A DNA stretch of 32,473 nucleotides from Candidatus Nomurabacteria bacterium RIFCSPLOWO2_01_FULL_41_12 (GTDB lineage Bacteria; Patescibacteriota; Minisyncoccia; Phycocordibacterales; UBA9973): positions 1 through 32,473 of the forward strand of contig MFUY01000011.1 in NCBI GenBank assembly GCA_001787035.1, given 5' to 3'. Positions 1-7,097 of this stretch are shown piece by piece. The stretch's first letter is position 1. Every line of letters starts with the position of its first letter. A program made the position numbers and the translations under genes. The notes beneath the pieces are model-generated. The model did no database searches, was not told the DNA's origin, and saw nothing but the letters and a program-made list of their open reading frames with translations.

Positions 1-2
1 TC

Positions 3-536
3 ACCTTAAGTGAAGATGGCACCAGTACTAACAACTCTTTCTTTGACTCTATCATCTCCATGTTCAAGAATGCTTTTGAGATTGTGTTTGAGAAGGGGCT
101 CCTGAAGGTGGCGAATATTATTACCGAGAAGCTCTCGGCCAGTGTCGGGTCGTTTAAGAAGGTGGAGTTGCAAGATGAAGATACTGGAGATGTCTATTGT
201 GTAAAGATAAAAAGCGGTCAAATATTGAGCACCCAAGGGAATTGCGAGTCTATCCAGGCAGAATCTTCTTCGGAGTCTGCTTCAGAAGAACCTACATCTG
301 AAACTACAACAGAGCCCCAGCCTACGCCAGACTCCTCTGCACAAGGCTCCGAAAGTCCAACGGAGGCTACGGCGGGCGAAGCAGAACCAGAGGTTTTTTC
401 CACGGAAGCTACAGTGGACGAGTCGGCGAGCCAACCAGCCCCCGAACCTGCACCTGAACCGGAACCCGAGCCGGAACCGGAAGTGATTCTGGAACCAGAG
501 CCTGCGCCAGAACCTACGCTAGAGGCAACTCAATAA
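3..536 (+). CDS. C-terminal end of a large surface protein (5' partial)
   Basis: The reading frame is open from base 3 with no stop before the Met at 60, so this is most likely the 3' end of a gene starting outside the window, not a short ORF beginning at 60. The readable part has a hydrophobic/amphipathic stretch (IISMFKNAFEIVFEKG), then a small domain ending in a D-x-D-T-G-D-V-Y-C-V motif. I associate that ending with the C-terminus of long repetitive surface proteins in Patescibacteria (recalled resemblance, not searched). The last ~80 residues are a low-complexity Ser/Thr/Glu tail turning into Pro-Glu repeats (PEPAPEPEPEPEPE), typical of extended cell-wall or surface spacers. The stop overlaps the 3' end of the convergent kinase gene by 23 bp. 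The exact role is unknown; adhesin or surface layer is inference. Confidence 0.6.
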   Translation, partial: TLSEDGTSTNNSFFDSIISMFKNAFEIVFEKGLLKVANIITEKLSASVGSFKKVELQDEDTGDVYCVKIKSGQILSTQGNCESIQAESSSESASEEPTSETTTEPQPTPDSSAQGSESPTEATAGEAEPEVFSTEATVDESASQPAPEPAPEPEPEPEPEVILEPEPAPEPTLEATQ

Positions 537-1359
537 AAAATGTTGAGCCCTTGCCTGCGCCTTCGGATTCTGCGGAGACGCGCCCTTTGTGCGCTTCTAC
601 CACTAACTTTACCGAATAAAGACCGTAACCAGTTGAGTCCACATTAACTTTGACTGATTCTTTGCCCCGCCCGCCTTCGGTAAATAAATTCTTTTTATCC
701 TCATCGGTGATGCCGATGCCAGTATCTTTAATAGAAAGGATAATTTTGTTTTCCCCACCTGCATCAGCTATGCCTGAAGCATTGCGGGCAGGTTTTGCGC
801 GCCTTAGGTCAACAATAATTTTACCCTCCTTTGTATACTTGATTGAGTTTTCAATCAAGTTGCTTACCGCTTCCTTTATCCAGAAGATGTCGCCTAGGAC
901 ATTATAAACACCTTCTTTTAAATTGCCTTCCATTGCCAGATTTTTCTTTTTTACTTCCGCATGTTTCTCTTTTAGAAGATTTTCTACCATATCTCGGAAA
1001 TCAAAAATTTTCATGTCATATTTTACTGTACCTTTTTGTAGGTTCGCGGCATTTAAAACCAAATCAATTGTTTTTATGCCTCCGTCATTTGCTTCGAGCC
1101 CCTCTTCGGCTATTTTTTTCATCTCTTCATTTGTTTCGCCAAAGGTGCCATCCAGCATTCCAGCAAAGATGTATTTTGAATGAGTGAAAGAACCCTTTAC
1201 TTTATGGGTGATAAGATGCATCAGGCTTTCCCTTTGCTTGTTCAAAGCATCGACTTCTTTATACAATCTCGCCAGTTCGAGATTTTGCTTGTACATTGCT
1301 TCCGTGACTTTTTTGTACTCTTCCGGATCAATAGGCTTATTTTCGTCGTTGGTAACCAT
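514..1359 (-). CDS. Soluble histidine kinase with atypical H-box
   Basis: This 281-residue protein has no membrane segment. Residues 10-50 are a charged coiled coil. A DHp-like helix carries LITHKVKG with His52, followed by a HATPase_c domain: N-box NLIENSIKYT (about 168-177), G1 box DTGIGI (about 212-217), G2 GYGLYSVKLVVEAHKG. The ATP-binding half looks intact. The H-box is odd: the acidic residue and Pro normally after the phospho-His (HE..TP) are replaced by Lys-Val-Lys-Gly, so conventional autophosphorylation is uncertain. Residues 190-203 (PARNASGIADAGGE) are encoded by a palindromic element also present in nusA. It is the last gene of a five-gene minus-strand operon, 9 nt after its neighbour. 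A membrane protein in the same operon could be a split sensor. No response regulator is present in the window. Confidence 0.85.
   Translation of the reverse strand: MVTNDENKPIDPEEYKKVTEAMYKQNLELARLYKEVDALNKQRESLMHLITHKVKGSFTHSKYIFAGMLDGTFGETNEEMKKIAEEGLEANDGGIKTIDLVLNAANLQKGTVKYDMKIFDFRDMVENLLKEKHAEVKKKNLAMEGNLKEGVYNVLGDIFWIKEAVSNLIENSIKYTKEGKIIVDLRRAKPARNASGIADAGGENKIILSIKDTGIGITDEDKKNLFTEGGRGKESVKVNVDSTGYGLYSVKLVVEAHKGRVSAESEGAGKGSTFFIELPLA
753..792 (-). repeat. In-frame palindromic element, copy 1 (in histidine kinase)
   Basis: This 40-bp unit has imperfect inverted ends (CCCCACCTGCA / TGCGGGCAGG) and an inner ATGC/GCAT hairpin. It matches the nusA copy at 24210-24249 with 37 of 40 bases identical; two more flanking bases on each side also match. 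Read on the coding strand it adds PARNASGIADAGGE to a loop between strands of the ATPase domain without shifting the frame. Confidence 0.85.
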
Positions 1360-1368
1360 GGCAGATTA

Positions 1369-1647
1369 TTATTTCAAACTCTCCGGCACTTCTTCCGGCT
1401 TCATGCCGGAGAGTATATCCCGTACCGCGTCATGACAGACCGCATGCGAAGCTTTGCCGAAGATCCTTTCATACTGGGCGACCAGACGGTTTACAACATC
1501 TTTTCCATCTTCAGAGAAAGAAGCTGAACCGTGTGATTGATCAATAGTAAGTCCAGAAACTTTTTTTGCTTCATCCCACGCCAAAGGGCCGATGACGAGC
1601 TCTTGCTCCTTTATTATTCTTATGGGGATTTGAAGAATTGCGTCCAT
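1369..1647 (-). CDS. Small conserved hypothetical protein
   Basis: This 92-residue soluble protein starts MDAILQIPIRIIKEQELVIGPLAWDEAKKVSGL and ends in acidic helices (VVNRLVAQYERIFGKASHAVCHDAVRDIL). It has no signal peptide or membrane segment. Two Cys/His-containing positions (SHAVCHD) are visible but form no recognised metal site. It lies 9 nt upstream of the histidine kinase and 9 nt downstream of the sensor-like membrane protein, so it is almost certainly cotranscribed with both. It could be an accessory or output partner of the kinase, but that is context only. I recall similar short proteins in Parcubacteria genomes; function is unknown. Confidence 0.75.
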   Translation of the reverse strand: MDAILQIPIRIIKEQELVIGPLAWDEAKKVSGLTIDQSHGSASFSEDGKDVVNRLVAQYERIFGKASHAVCHDAVRDILSGMKPEEVPESLK

Positions 1648-1656
1648 AAATACTAA

Positions 1657-2484
1657 TTAAGATTCTTTTATCTTAATAAACATGCTGCCAATATGTATTA
1701 ATGCAATAGCCATCAAAAAATAAGAAATAGAATACAAATAATCATTAAAACCTCCGGCGCTCCACGCGCCAGCGTTTGCCTGATATAAAAACATGAAGTC
1801 CGATAAATATTGGATTATTAAAGCAAAGATTAAGAATAAAATAGGTTTTCGCATTACTCCGCCAAGGATATCCTTAGACAAGACTAAAGTTGCTATTGCG
1901 ATCGAGACATAAAATGCTTGGCCAAAAGGATAGCCAAAGTCTAAAAATATCTTCAGCTTTTGCGACCAATCAAATTCATATCCTTTCAGGAAAAAAGAGT
2001 ACGATACCCAAAGGATAATAATAGGTATGAGAATTAGATAAACTTTATTTTTTATTATCTTCCAAGACGAGCGAAAGCCGGAAACTCTGGCAAGATAAAT
2101 AATACCCGCTATATAAGCGATAACACTTCCGAAATAACCAATGTCCCCTATGGAAGGATAGGGCACCTCTATTTTTTCAAAGAAAATATAATAACTGTAA
2201 GCTGATTGCCCGAATGATTGCAATAGCAAGCCTAAAGAAAAAAGGCTTAAAGCTTTACCCAGCAAACTTTTATATCCACCCCAGCTTTTTGCGATCCAAA
2301 ATCCAGTAATGGCACCGAACAGAGCTAGTATTTGGTAACAAGCCGCAAAAAGCTGCTTGTTCTCCGCAGTTACATCAGGGAAGAAAAAATTAATATAAAT
2401 CCACCAAGCCGACAACCCTATAAACAACAGTAAGTTTACTATTAACAAAGGCTGTTTTTTAAAATTTTGTATCGCTTCTTCCAT
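1657..2484 (-). CDS. Polytopic membrane protein, possible sensor module
   Basis: This 275-residue protein has about eight hydrophobic segments. A loop motif VPYPSIGDIGYF resembles the PSxxDxxY motif found in multi-TM sensor regions of some histidine kinases and diguanylate cyclases. No catalytic domain follows the membrane part. Its position two genes upstream of a soluble kinase suggests a sensor encoded separately from its kinase (inference). The start at 2484 is preceded by a 24-nt gap from the DUF2156 gene, consistent with one operon. It could equally be an unrelated small-molecule transporter; no specific family is assigned. Confidence 0.7.
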   Translation of the reverse strand: MEEAIQNFKKQPLLIVNLLLFIGLSAWWIYINFFFPDVTAENKQLFAACYQILALFGAITGFWIAKSWGGYKSLLGKALSLFSLGLLLQSFGQSAYSYYIFFEKIEVPYPSIGDIGYFGSVIAYIAGIIYLARVSGFRSSWKIIKNKVYLILIPIIILWVSYSFFLKGYEFDWSQKLKIFLDFGYPFGQAFYVSIAIATLVLSKDILGGVMRKPILFLIFALIIQYLSDFMFLYQANAGAWSAGGFNDYLYSISYFLMAIALIHIGSMFIKIKES

Positions 2485-2508
2485 ATTTTTATCTTTAATA
2501 AAACGCCA

Positions 2509-3423
2509 TTATAATTTCACTATAACATACTTCTTTAAGAAAGAAGCAGGACGAAAAGAATTTTTAGAAAAACGCAAGGATGAAAGCCCTAAATCTTGTT
2601 CATAATTCATGAAATGCGAAATTTTGCTGATATTTTGAGCATAATTTTTAAGCATATATTCATACACACCTCCGTATTTTATGTCACCTTTGGTAAAATG
2701 ACACAAAACATAGTCCTGATTGATTATACTACTTATAGAAAATCCCACCAATTCTTCTTCGACATATAAGCATAGGAATAAAAATTTAGAATTTTCAAAC
2801 TTATTAAATGCGAGGAAAAATCTTTTGACGGCTTGAATTTCATTTTTTATATCGAAATTCACCAGCTTTTCAACCTTATGCTTGGCCCATTTTTCATCCA
2901 GCTTTAATATATCTTCTATAGTTTTTGGTTCTATTGTTTTATTGATTAAAATGCGGGCATTCGGGTAAGAATTTTTAAATTTATTATATAAGCATCTTTT
3001 GTTTTTGAATTTATTTCCAGAGTAATTGGCCAGATACTCATTTTTATAAATATAATCAAAATGATCAGGATCTTCTTCTAAAGAGTATGTCTTTAAGTCT
3101 AAATTTTTACTAACTATATCAGGCACCAATCTTAAGAGCGGTTTTACACCTTCTTTTTTTGCAAATTCCAAAAGTTCTTCCACCGTTTCGTTTATTTTAT
3201 TATTTCCCAAAAAAGAATAAAAAGGCTTGCTGGAAAGATAATCAGTAAAACGCACCACCAGATTGCCATTTAAGATAGAAAGGCGCATTTCGTCTTTTAT
3301 ATTCCAAGACCATAGGGATATAAAATTGAAATCAGAATATGGCGGAAATTGAGAAGTGATTTTTTCAACTTCTCTTTTGTCTAATAATTCTAAATTTTTA
3401 AATTGCGGAAATATAGGAATCAT
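2509..3423 (-). CDS. DUF2156 / GNAT-fold aminoacyl- or acyltransferase-like protein
   Basis: This 304-residue soluble protein has the C-terminal hallmark MNYEQDLGLSSLRFSKNSFRP and an internal YLANYSGNKFKNKRCLYNKF. Both match the DUF2156 family, related to the catalytic domain of phosphatidylglycerol lysyltransferases (MprF) and FemAB-like GNAT folds. Stand-alone DUF2156 proteins lack the MprF flippase domain, and their substrates are mostly unknown. Its start codon overlaps the stop of the upstream PQ-loop-like gene by 4 bp (ATGA type), so the two are translationally coupled. A role in envelope modification is family-based inference. Confidence 0.8.
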   Translation of the reverse strand: MIPIFPQFKNLELLDKREVEKITSQFPPYSDFNFISLWSWNIKDEMRLSILNGNLVVRFTDYLSSKPFYSFLGNNKINETVEELLEFAKKEGVKPLLRLVPDIVSKNLDLKTYSLEEDPDHFDYIYKNEYLANYSGNKFKNKRCLYNKFKNSYPNARILINKTIEPKTIEDILKLDEKWAKHKVEKLVNFDIKNEIQAVKRFFLAFNKFENSKFLFLCLYVEEELVGFSISSIINQDYVLCHFTKGDIKYGGVYEYMLKNYAQNISKISHFMNYEQDLGLSSLRFSKNSFRPASFLKKYVIVKL

Positions 3424-4019
3424 ATTGGGCTAACCACTTTTTTTAATGCTGGCCGCCAGACAAGGAAAAGAACGATACTCATATTGATGAAGAAATATAA
3501 GGCCCAACCAGATTCGGCCACAGACCAAGTTCTAATAGTAAAAATTTCCAAAACTGCCGATCCAAAGCCGAGCGTCCATCCCAGCCGATTTTCTTGTTCG
3601 GGGTTCACCCAGACATGGCGGAAATTTGGAACTGAAGCCAGAAAGTCAGCTGCAATACTAACCAATAATGCGATAATTGGTTCTCCAGTAAGAAGCCATA
3701 GACCTATACCCGCAAAAGCGCTCATTACGCAAAATTTATTTAAAAAATCCCAATTATTATCACCTTTTTTAACGGACAAAATTGCCACTCCGAGCTGGGA
3801 AAGACAAAGCCAAAGAGGTAATATTAAAACTTGCCAGGGTGCGCCAGCCGCTTTTGAACTTACTACTGTAATCATTGCTAAGATTGACCAAGTCCACCAT
3901 GATGCCCCGGAAGGTTTGGTCTGATTTTTTAAAATAGCTCTCACATATGGCACAAAAGCCACCACGGAAAGGGCGGCAGCTGCGATGCCTATTATAAAAT
4001 ACATTTTACTTGCTCCCAT
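3420..4019 (-). CDS. Multi-spanning membrane protein, PQ-loop-like
   Basis: This 199-residue protein has about six or seven hydrophobic helices. Two pseudo-repeats each show a Pro-rich turn followed by a basic loop and a Trp-containing helix: FVPYVRAILKNQTKPS...SWWTW near residue 23, and SVPNFRHVWVNPEQ...GWTL near 130. This is reminiscent of PQ-loop/SWEET-type small transporters, but the canonical PQ dipeptides are absent, so the family call is tentative. It is the first gene of the minus-strand operon. A TATAAT box sits 8 nt before its ATG. An alternative start is the Met five codons later. Confidence 0.65.
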   Translation of the reverse strand: MGASKMYFIIGIAAAALSVVAFVPYVRAILKNQTKPSGASWWTWSILAMITVVSSKAAGAPWQVLILPLWLCLSQLGVAILSVKKGDNNWDFLNKFCVMSAFAGIGLWLLTGEPIIALLVSIAADFLASVPNFRHVWVNPEQENRLGWTLGFGSAVLEIFTIRTWSVAESGWALYFFINMSIVLFLVWRPALKKVVSPI

Positions 4020-4027
4020 TTCATAAT

Positions 4028-4033
4028 ATTATA
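4028..4033 (-). promoter_or_regulatory. Extended -10 box for the minus-strand 4019-514 operon
   Basis: On the minus strand the sequence reads TGG-TATAAT, a perfect -10 with an upstream TG. It ends 8 nt before the ATG at 4019, which predicts a start site one or two bases from the codon. No clear -35 was seen; the upstream bases belong to a large inverted repeat. Confidence 0.6.
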
Positions 4034-4045
4034 CCACATAAACTT

Positions 4046-4117
4046 GTCCGCGCACTTACTTTTAAGATATTGAGGACAATTGCGATAAAGGCGCGTCTTA
4101 GAAGTAAGTGTGTGGGC
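4046..4117. repeat. Long imperfect inverted repeat between divergent genes
   Basis: Two 22-nt arms (4046-4067 and 4096-4117) share the core CACTTACTT / AAGTAAGTG and the ends TAAGA / TCTTA. Most arm differences are transitions that keep G-U pairing. The loop is 28 nt. The right arm directly abuts the -35 of the dksA-like promoter. The outer end TAAGTGTGTGGGC resembles the end of the 13337-13473 repeat. Confidence 0.75.
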
Positions 4118-4145
4118 TTGCTATGAACATAAGACATGCTATGAT
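4118..4145 (+). promoter_or_regulatory. Promoter of dksA-like gene, predicted leaderless
   Basis: TTGCTA (4118-4123), 16-nt spacer, TGC-TATGAT (4140-4145) and then six bases before ATG 4152. The expected transcription start coincides with the start codon. Confidence 0.65.
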
Positions 4146-4151
4146 TTGTGG

Positions 4152-4508
4152 ATGTTAGACAAGCAAAAAATTAAAGATAAACTGGAAAAAGAACGCGATA
4201 TGCTTTTAGAAGAACTGCGGGATATGGGCAAGCTCAATTCCGAGACGGGCGAGTGGGAAGCGACTCCGGAGGAATTGGATTTTCCACAGTCGGACCAAAA
4301 TGACATGGCGGACAGATTTGAAGACTTTGAAGCCAAAAGCTCAATGCTGAAAACACTCGAACCGAGATTGCAAAATATCTTGAAAGCGCTCAAAAGCATC
4401 AATAAGGAATCTTTCGGCAGGTGCGAAGTTTGTAAAAAAGACATAGAGCTGGCCCGCATGGACGCCAACCCTGCCGCCCGAACCTGCAAGAAGCATTTGG
4501 AAAACTAA
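4152..4508 (+). CDS. DksA/TraR-type zinc-finger protein
   Basis: With the start at 4152 (MLDKQKIKDKLEKERD) the protein has 118 residues. A longer version starting at 4110 would run through the promoter and is rejected. The N-terminal two thirds are charged helices forming the coiled-coil hairpin seen in DksA/TraR proteins. The C-terminus has a zinc finger, GRCEVCKKDIELARMDANPAARTCKKH, with C-x2-C and C-x2-H. The final ligand is His, where classical members have Cys. Family members bind the RNA polymerase secondary channel and modulate transcription. The canonical D-x-x-D/A tip is not clearly recognisable, so ppGpp-linked function is not claimed. A hairpin-rich 53-nt gap separates it from comM. 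Confidence 0.85.
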   Translation: MLDKQKIKDKLEKERDMLLEELRDMGKLNSETGEWEATPEELDFPQSDQNDMADRFEDFEAKSSMLKTLEPRLQNILKALKSINKESFGRCEVCKKDIELARMDANPAARTCKKHLEN

Positions 4509-4518
4509 TTGGATAGAG

Positions 4519-4560
4519 CGTCGCGCCAAATCGACTTGCGCGACGTGATTCCGCAGAATC
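4519..4560 (+). repeat. Two hairpins just before comM
   Basis: CGTCGCGC (4519-4526) pairs with GCGCGACG (4538-4545), and GATTC-CGCA-GAATC (4547-4560) ends one base before the comM ATG. No T-run follows, so these are not typical terminators. The second hairpin could mask the comM start. Confidence 0.6.
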
Positions 4561-4561
4561 A

Positions 4562-6118
4562 ATGTCATTTGCCAAAGTTTATTCAGCACAAGTAAATTTA
4601 TTAAAAGGAGTCATCGTGACTATAGAGGTGGACTTATCCAAGGGGCTACACACTTTTTCCGTCGTGGGTCTGCCGGATAAAGCAGTCGACGAGTCAAAGG
4701 ACAGAGTAAGCGGAGCCATAAAAAATTCTGGTTTCAAATCTCCTAAAGCCAAGAATCAAAAAATAACCGTTTCTCTTTCACCAGCTGACTTGAAAAAAGA
4801 AGGGCCGTTTTTTGATTTAGCTATTGCGATCGCTTATCTTAAGGCTGCCGGCGAAATTAAATTTAATTCAGAGAAAAAGATTTTCTTGGGTGAGCTAGGG
4901 CTCGACGGCACTCTGCGGAGCATCCGGGGAGCATTGCCACTTGCGGAAGAGGCCAAAAGGAGGGGATATCAGGAAATATATCTGCCGAGAGAAAATGCAG
5001 CTGAAGCGGCGCTCGTAGACGGCATAAAAGTTTTTGGAGCTGGCTCTTTAGAAGAAGTCATAGAACATATTGATGCCCCGACCAAAGTCGGGGTCCCGAC
5101 AAAGGTCGGGAAGAAAATTCCAGCTCAGCCGAAGACTAAGATAATTTATAAGAGGGAGATGAAAGGCGGGGACTTTGCCGATATCCGCGGGCAAGAAGGG
5201 GCGAAAAGGGGGCTGGAGATTGCGGCAGCCGGCGGGCACAATATAGCTATGTATGGTCCGCCGGGCACCGGCAAGACGATGCTGGCCCGGGTATTCTCGG
5301 GGCTGTTGCCTGATTTAAGTACTGATGAAGTCTTGGAAATAACAGGCATTCATTCCGTGGCGGGAAATGCGAGAGGCGAGCTGGTTTGCTTTCCTCCATT
5401 CCGCTCCCCGCACCATACCTCGTCTTATGTCTCTATTGTCGGTGGGGGAACATATCCCAAGCCGGGAGAAGTGACGCTCGCACATAGGGGAGTTTTATTT
5501 CTGGATGAATTTCCGGAATTTGAAAAGAGAGTGATAGAGTCTTTGCGCCAGCCACTTGAAGATAACATTGTTTCAATTTCTCGCGCCAAAGGCTCGGCGA
5601 TTTTCCCGTCTAACTTTATTTTAGTGGCGGCGATGAATCCTTGTCCTTGTGGGAATGCCGGAAGTAAACAGAAGCAATGTATCTGCAAACCCTCCGACTT
5701 GGACAGATATAAAAGAAAATTATCCGGGCCGATAATAGACAGGATTGATTTATGGCTTTCTGTCGGCAATGTAGATTATAAAAAGTTGGGAGGAGAGGGG
5801 ACGGGAGAGAGGAGTGAGAAGATAAAAGCGCGAGTAATAACAGCGCGGGAAATTCAGAAAAATAGATTTCAAAAATTAGGCCGAGATATAAGTACCAATA
5901 GCGAAATGAATGTAAAAGATTTGTCCAATATGGTAAAACTTACAAAAGAAGTCAGGGATTTGCTGGATGATAGTGCTGAACGCCTGGGTCTCTCTGCCCG
6001 CGCCTATCACCGGGTGATTAAAATCGCCCGCACCATCGCCGACTTGGAAAATTCTCCCGATGTAGGGGCGAATCATATATTAGAAGCTATTCAATATCGT
6101 CCGAAGGTTAATACGTAA
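4562..6118 (+). CDS. comM: Mg-chelatase-like AAA ATPase ComM/YifB
   Basis: This 518-residue protein has full family length. It has an N-terminal ChlI-type (Lon-like fold) domain (residues 1-165: YSAQVNLLKGVIVTIEVDLS, VVGLPDKAVDESKDRV, SLSPADLKKEGPFFDLAIA), then an AAA+ module with Walker A GPPGTGKT (about 232-239). Next come the Mg-chelatase sequence HRGVLFLDEFPEF (Walker B), MNPCPCGN and a C-terminal domain (RAYHRVIKIARTIADL). ComM/YifB is a hexameric helicase promoting branch migration during natural transformation in other bacteria. A DNA-uptake link here is family knowledge, not shown. Residues about 171-184 (DAPTKVGVPTKVGK) between the two domains are encoded by tandem palindromes. No Shine-Dalgarno is visible. 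Confidence 0.95.
   Translation: MSFAKVYSAQVNLLKGVIVTIEVDLSKGLHTFSVVGLPDKAVDESKDRVSGAIKNSGFKSPKAKNQKITVSLSPADLKKEGPFFDLAIAIAYLKAAGEIKFNSEKKIFLGELGLDGTLRSIRGALPLAEEAKRRGYQEIYLPRENAAEAALVDGIKVFGAGSLEEVIEHIDAPTKVGVPTKVGKKIPAQPKTKIIYKREMKGGDFADIRGQEGAKRGLEIAAAGGHNIAMYGPPGTGKTMLARVFSGLLPDLSTDEVLEITGIHSVAGNARGELVCFPPFRSPHHTSSYVSIVGGGTYPKPGEVTLAHRGVLFLDEFPEFEKRVIESLRQPLEDNIVSISRAKGSAIFPSNFILVAAMNPCPCGNAGSKQKQCICKPSDLDRYKRKLSGPIIDRIDLWLSVGNVDYKKLGGEGTGERSEKIKARVITAREIQKNRFQKLGRDISTNSEMNVKDLSNMVKLTKEVRDLLDDSAERLGLSARAYHRVIKIARTIADLENSPDVGANHILEAIQYRPKVNT
5076..5110 (+). repeat. Tandem in-frame palindromes inside comM
   Basis: CCCCGAC-CAAA-GTCGGGG (5076-5093) is followed directly by CCCGAC-AAAG-GTCGGG (5095-5110). 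They encode PTKVG-VPTKVG, a duplicated peptide in the linker between the N-terminal domain and the ATPase. The frame is preserved. Confidence 0.8.
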
Positions 6119-6193
6119 AATAAATACTAACTAGTATATTAGCAACGGCCGTGTCTATTATACTAGTTTGCTTAATTGAGATTGCTCTAGTTC

Positions 6194-6207
6194 GGAGTTA
6201 TCCACAG
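6194..6207 (+). promoter_or_regulatory. DnaA-box-like site upstream of lexA promoter
   Basis: GGAGTTATCCACAG contains the perfect DnaA-box consensus TTATCCACA (6198-6206). It ends 7 nt before the -35. The same 14-mer is found in reverse at 29004-29017, 6 nt before another consensus promoter. Confidence 0.45.
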
Positions 6208-6214
6208 GGGGTAT

Positions 6215-6244
6215 TTGACAAGTGAACGCTCGTTCACTTATACT
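6215..6244 (+). promoter_or_regulatory. lexA-operon promoter with embedded LexA (SOS) box
   Basis: TTGACA (6215-6220), 18-nt spacer, TATACT (6239-6244). The spacer is filled by a near-perfect palindrome AAGTGAACGC|TCGTTCACTT (6220-6239) whose centre, GAAC-GCTC-GTTC, matches the Gram-positive-type LexA box GAAC-N4-GTTC. Repressor bound here would block RNA polymerase, so lexA autoregulation is predicted. Confidence 0.85.
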
Positions 6245-6311
6245 GGTTGGGTAGTCGAGTATTAGAAATATAAACATCCGCCTACGCTTAATAAGCTATA
6301 GCGAGACAAGT

Positions 6312-6506
6312 ATGTCACAAAAACAATATTTGAAGTTAGTAGAGAAGGAAATACAGAGAGTCAATAAGATTATTGACCAAAAGATTATCAAAGGGGAGAA
6401 TTATTGGAAAGAGGCAAAGGATCACAAGCTGCTTCTCCGTAAAATCCGCTTTCACGAACGCCGCAGTTTTTTCCGCCGGCTTTTTCCTACTTTTCTTTCA
6501 ATCTAG
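6312..6506 (+). CDS. Small basic protein cotranscribed with lexA
   Basis: This 64-residue protein begins MSQKQYLKLVEKEIQRVNKI and is rich in Lys/Arg, predicted as two helices, with a basic C-terminal stretch (HERRSFFRRLFPTF). No signal peptide or known motif. Its stop codon directly abuts the lexA ATG, and it is the first gene downstream of the SOS-box promoter, so it should be DNA-damage inducible with lexA. A nucleic-acid-binding or damage-response role is only inference from charge and context. The start is supported by the 67-nt leader behind the promoter; no Shine-Dalgarno is visible. Confidence 0.75.
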   Translation: MSQKQYLKLVEKEIQRVNKIIDQKIIKGENYWKEAKDHKLLLRKIRFHERRSFFRRLFPTFLSI

Positions 6507-7097
6507 ATGAACAATCCCTACCAAACAAAGCTGGAATCTTTTTACTCTCAAAATAAAAGAATGCCGACGTATTCGGAGATGACAAAACTTTTTAATTTCA
6601 AAAGCAAAAACGCAGTTTTTCGTGTTGTTGAGAAATTGATGGAGGCTGGATTGGTCGCGAAGGATCATTTAGGTAGGCTTATGCCCAGTCAAGTTTTTGG
6701 TGAAATTCCTAAATTAGGATTAGTGACGGCGGGTTTCCCGGCGACAGTAGAAGAGGAATTAGCAGATACGGTTAACTTAGATGACTTACTTGTAAAAAAT
6801 AAGGCGCTCACTTATATGCTGGAAGTAGATGGAGACTCAATGATAGACGCGCATATAGAGAAAGGGGATATGGTGTTGGTGGAGAAAACTAACGTAGCCA
6901 AAGACGGCGAGATAGTGATAGCGGAAGTGGATGGGGAGTTTACGATGAAATATTTCCGCCGTTCGACTGTGCTCACGGCAGGCAAAAAGACAGAAAAAGT
7001 CTGGCTTGAGCCGGCGAATAAAAATTACCAGCCGATATATCCGGAGACCAGCCTAAACGTGATAGCAAAATTAAAGGCGGTGATTAGGAAATACTAA
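6507..7097 (+). CDS. lexA: LexA-type SOS repressor / S24 autopeptidase
   Basis: This 196-residue protein has an N-terminal winged helix (RMPTYSEMTKLFNFKSKNAVFRVVEKLMEAGLV, residues 18-50) like LexA. Then comes the self-cleavage site Ala75-Gly76 in LGLVTAGFPA, and the S24 catalytic dyad: Ser111 in VDGDSMIDAHIEKGD and Lys148 in EFTMKYFRR. All residues needed for RecA-stimulated autocleavage are present. It represses its own operon through the palindrome at 6220-6239 (inferred from motif match). It follows the small gene without a gap, and its 3' end overlaps the convergent TrmB-like gene by 4 bp. Confidence 0.93.
   Translation: MNNPYQTKLESFYSQNKRMPTYSEMTKLFNFKSKNAVFRVVEKLMEAGLVAKDHLGRLMPSQVFGEIPKLGLVTAGFPATVEEELADTVNLDDLLVKNKALTYMLEVDGDSMIDAHIEKGDMVLVEKTNVAKDGEIVIAEVDGEFTMKYFRRSTVLTAGKKTEKVWLEPANKNYQPIYPETSLNVIAKLKAVIRKY

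Noticed and set aside
650..1187. Plus-strand ORFs of 85-114 codons opposite the histidine kinase
   Set aside because: They are antisense shadows of a well-supported coding frame, with no start signals or recognisable protein features.
4110..4151. Upstream start (MWACYEHK) for the DksA/TraR-like protein
   Set aside because: It overlaps the right arm of the inverted repeat and the promoter; the Met at 4152 gives the normal family N-terminus.
4519..4560. Rho-independent terminator after the dksA-like gene
   Set aside because: The hairpins are good, but no T-run follows and the comM start is immediately adjacent.
6198..6206. Replication origin because of a perfect DnaA box
   Set aside because: Only one box is present here, with no cluster, AT-rich unwinding region or dnaA/dnaN neighbours.
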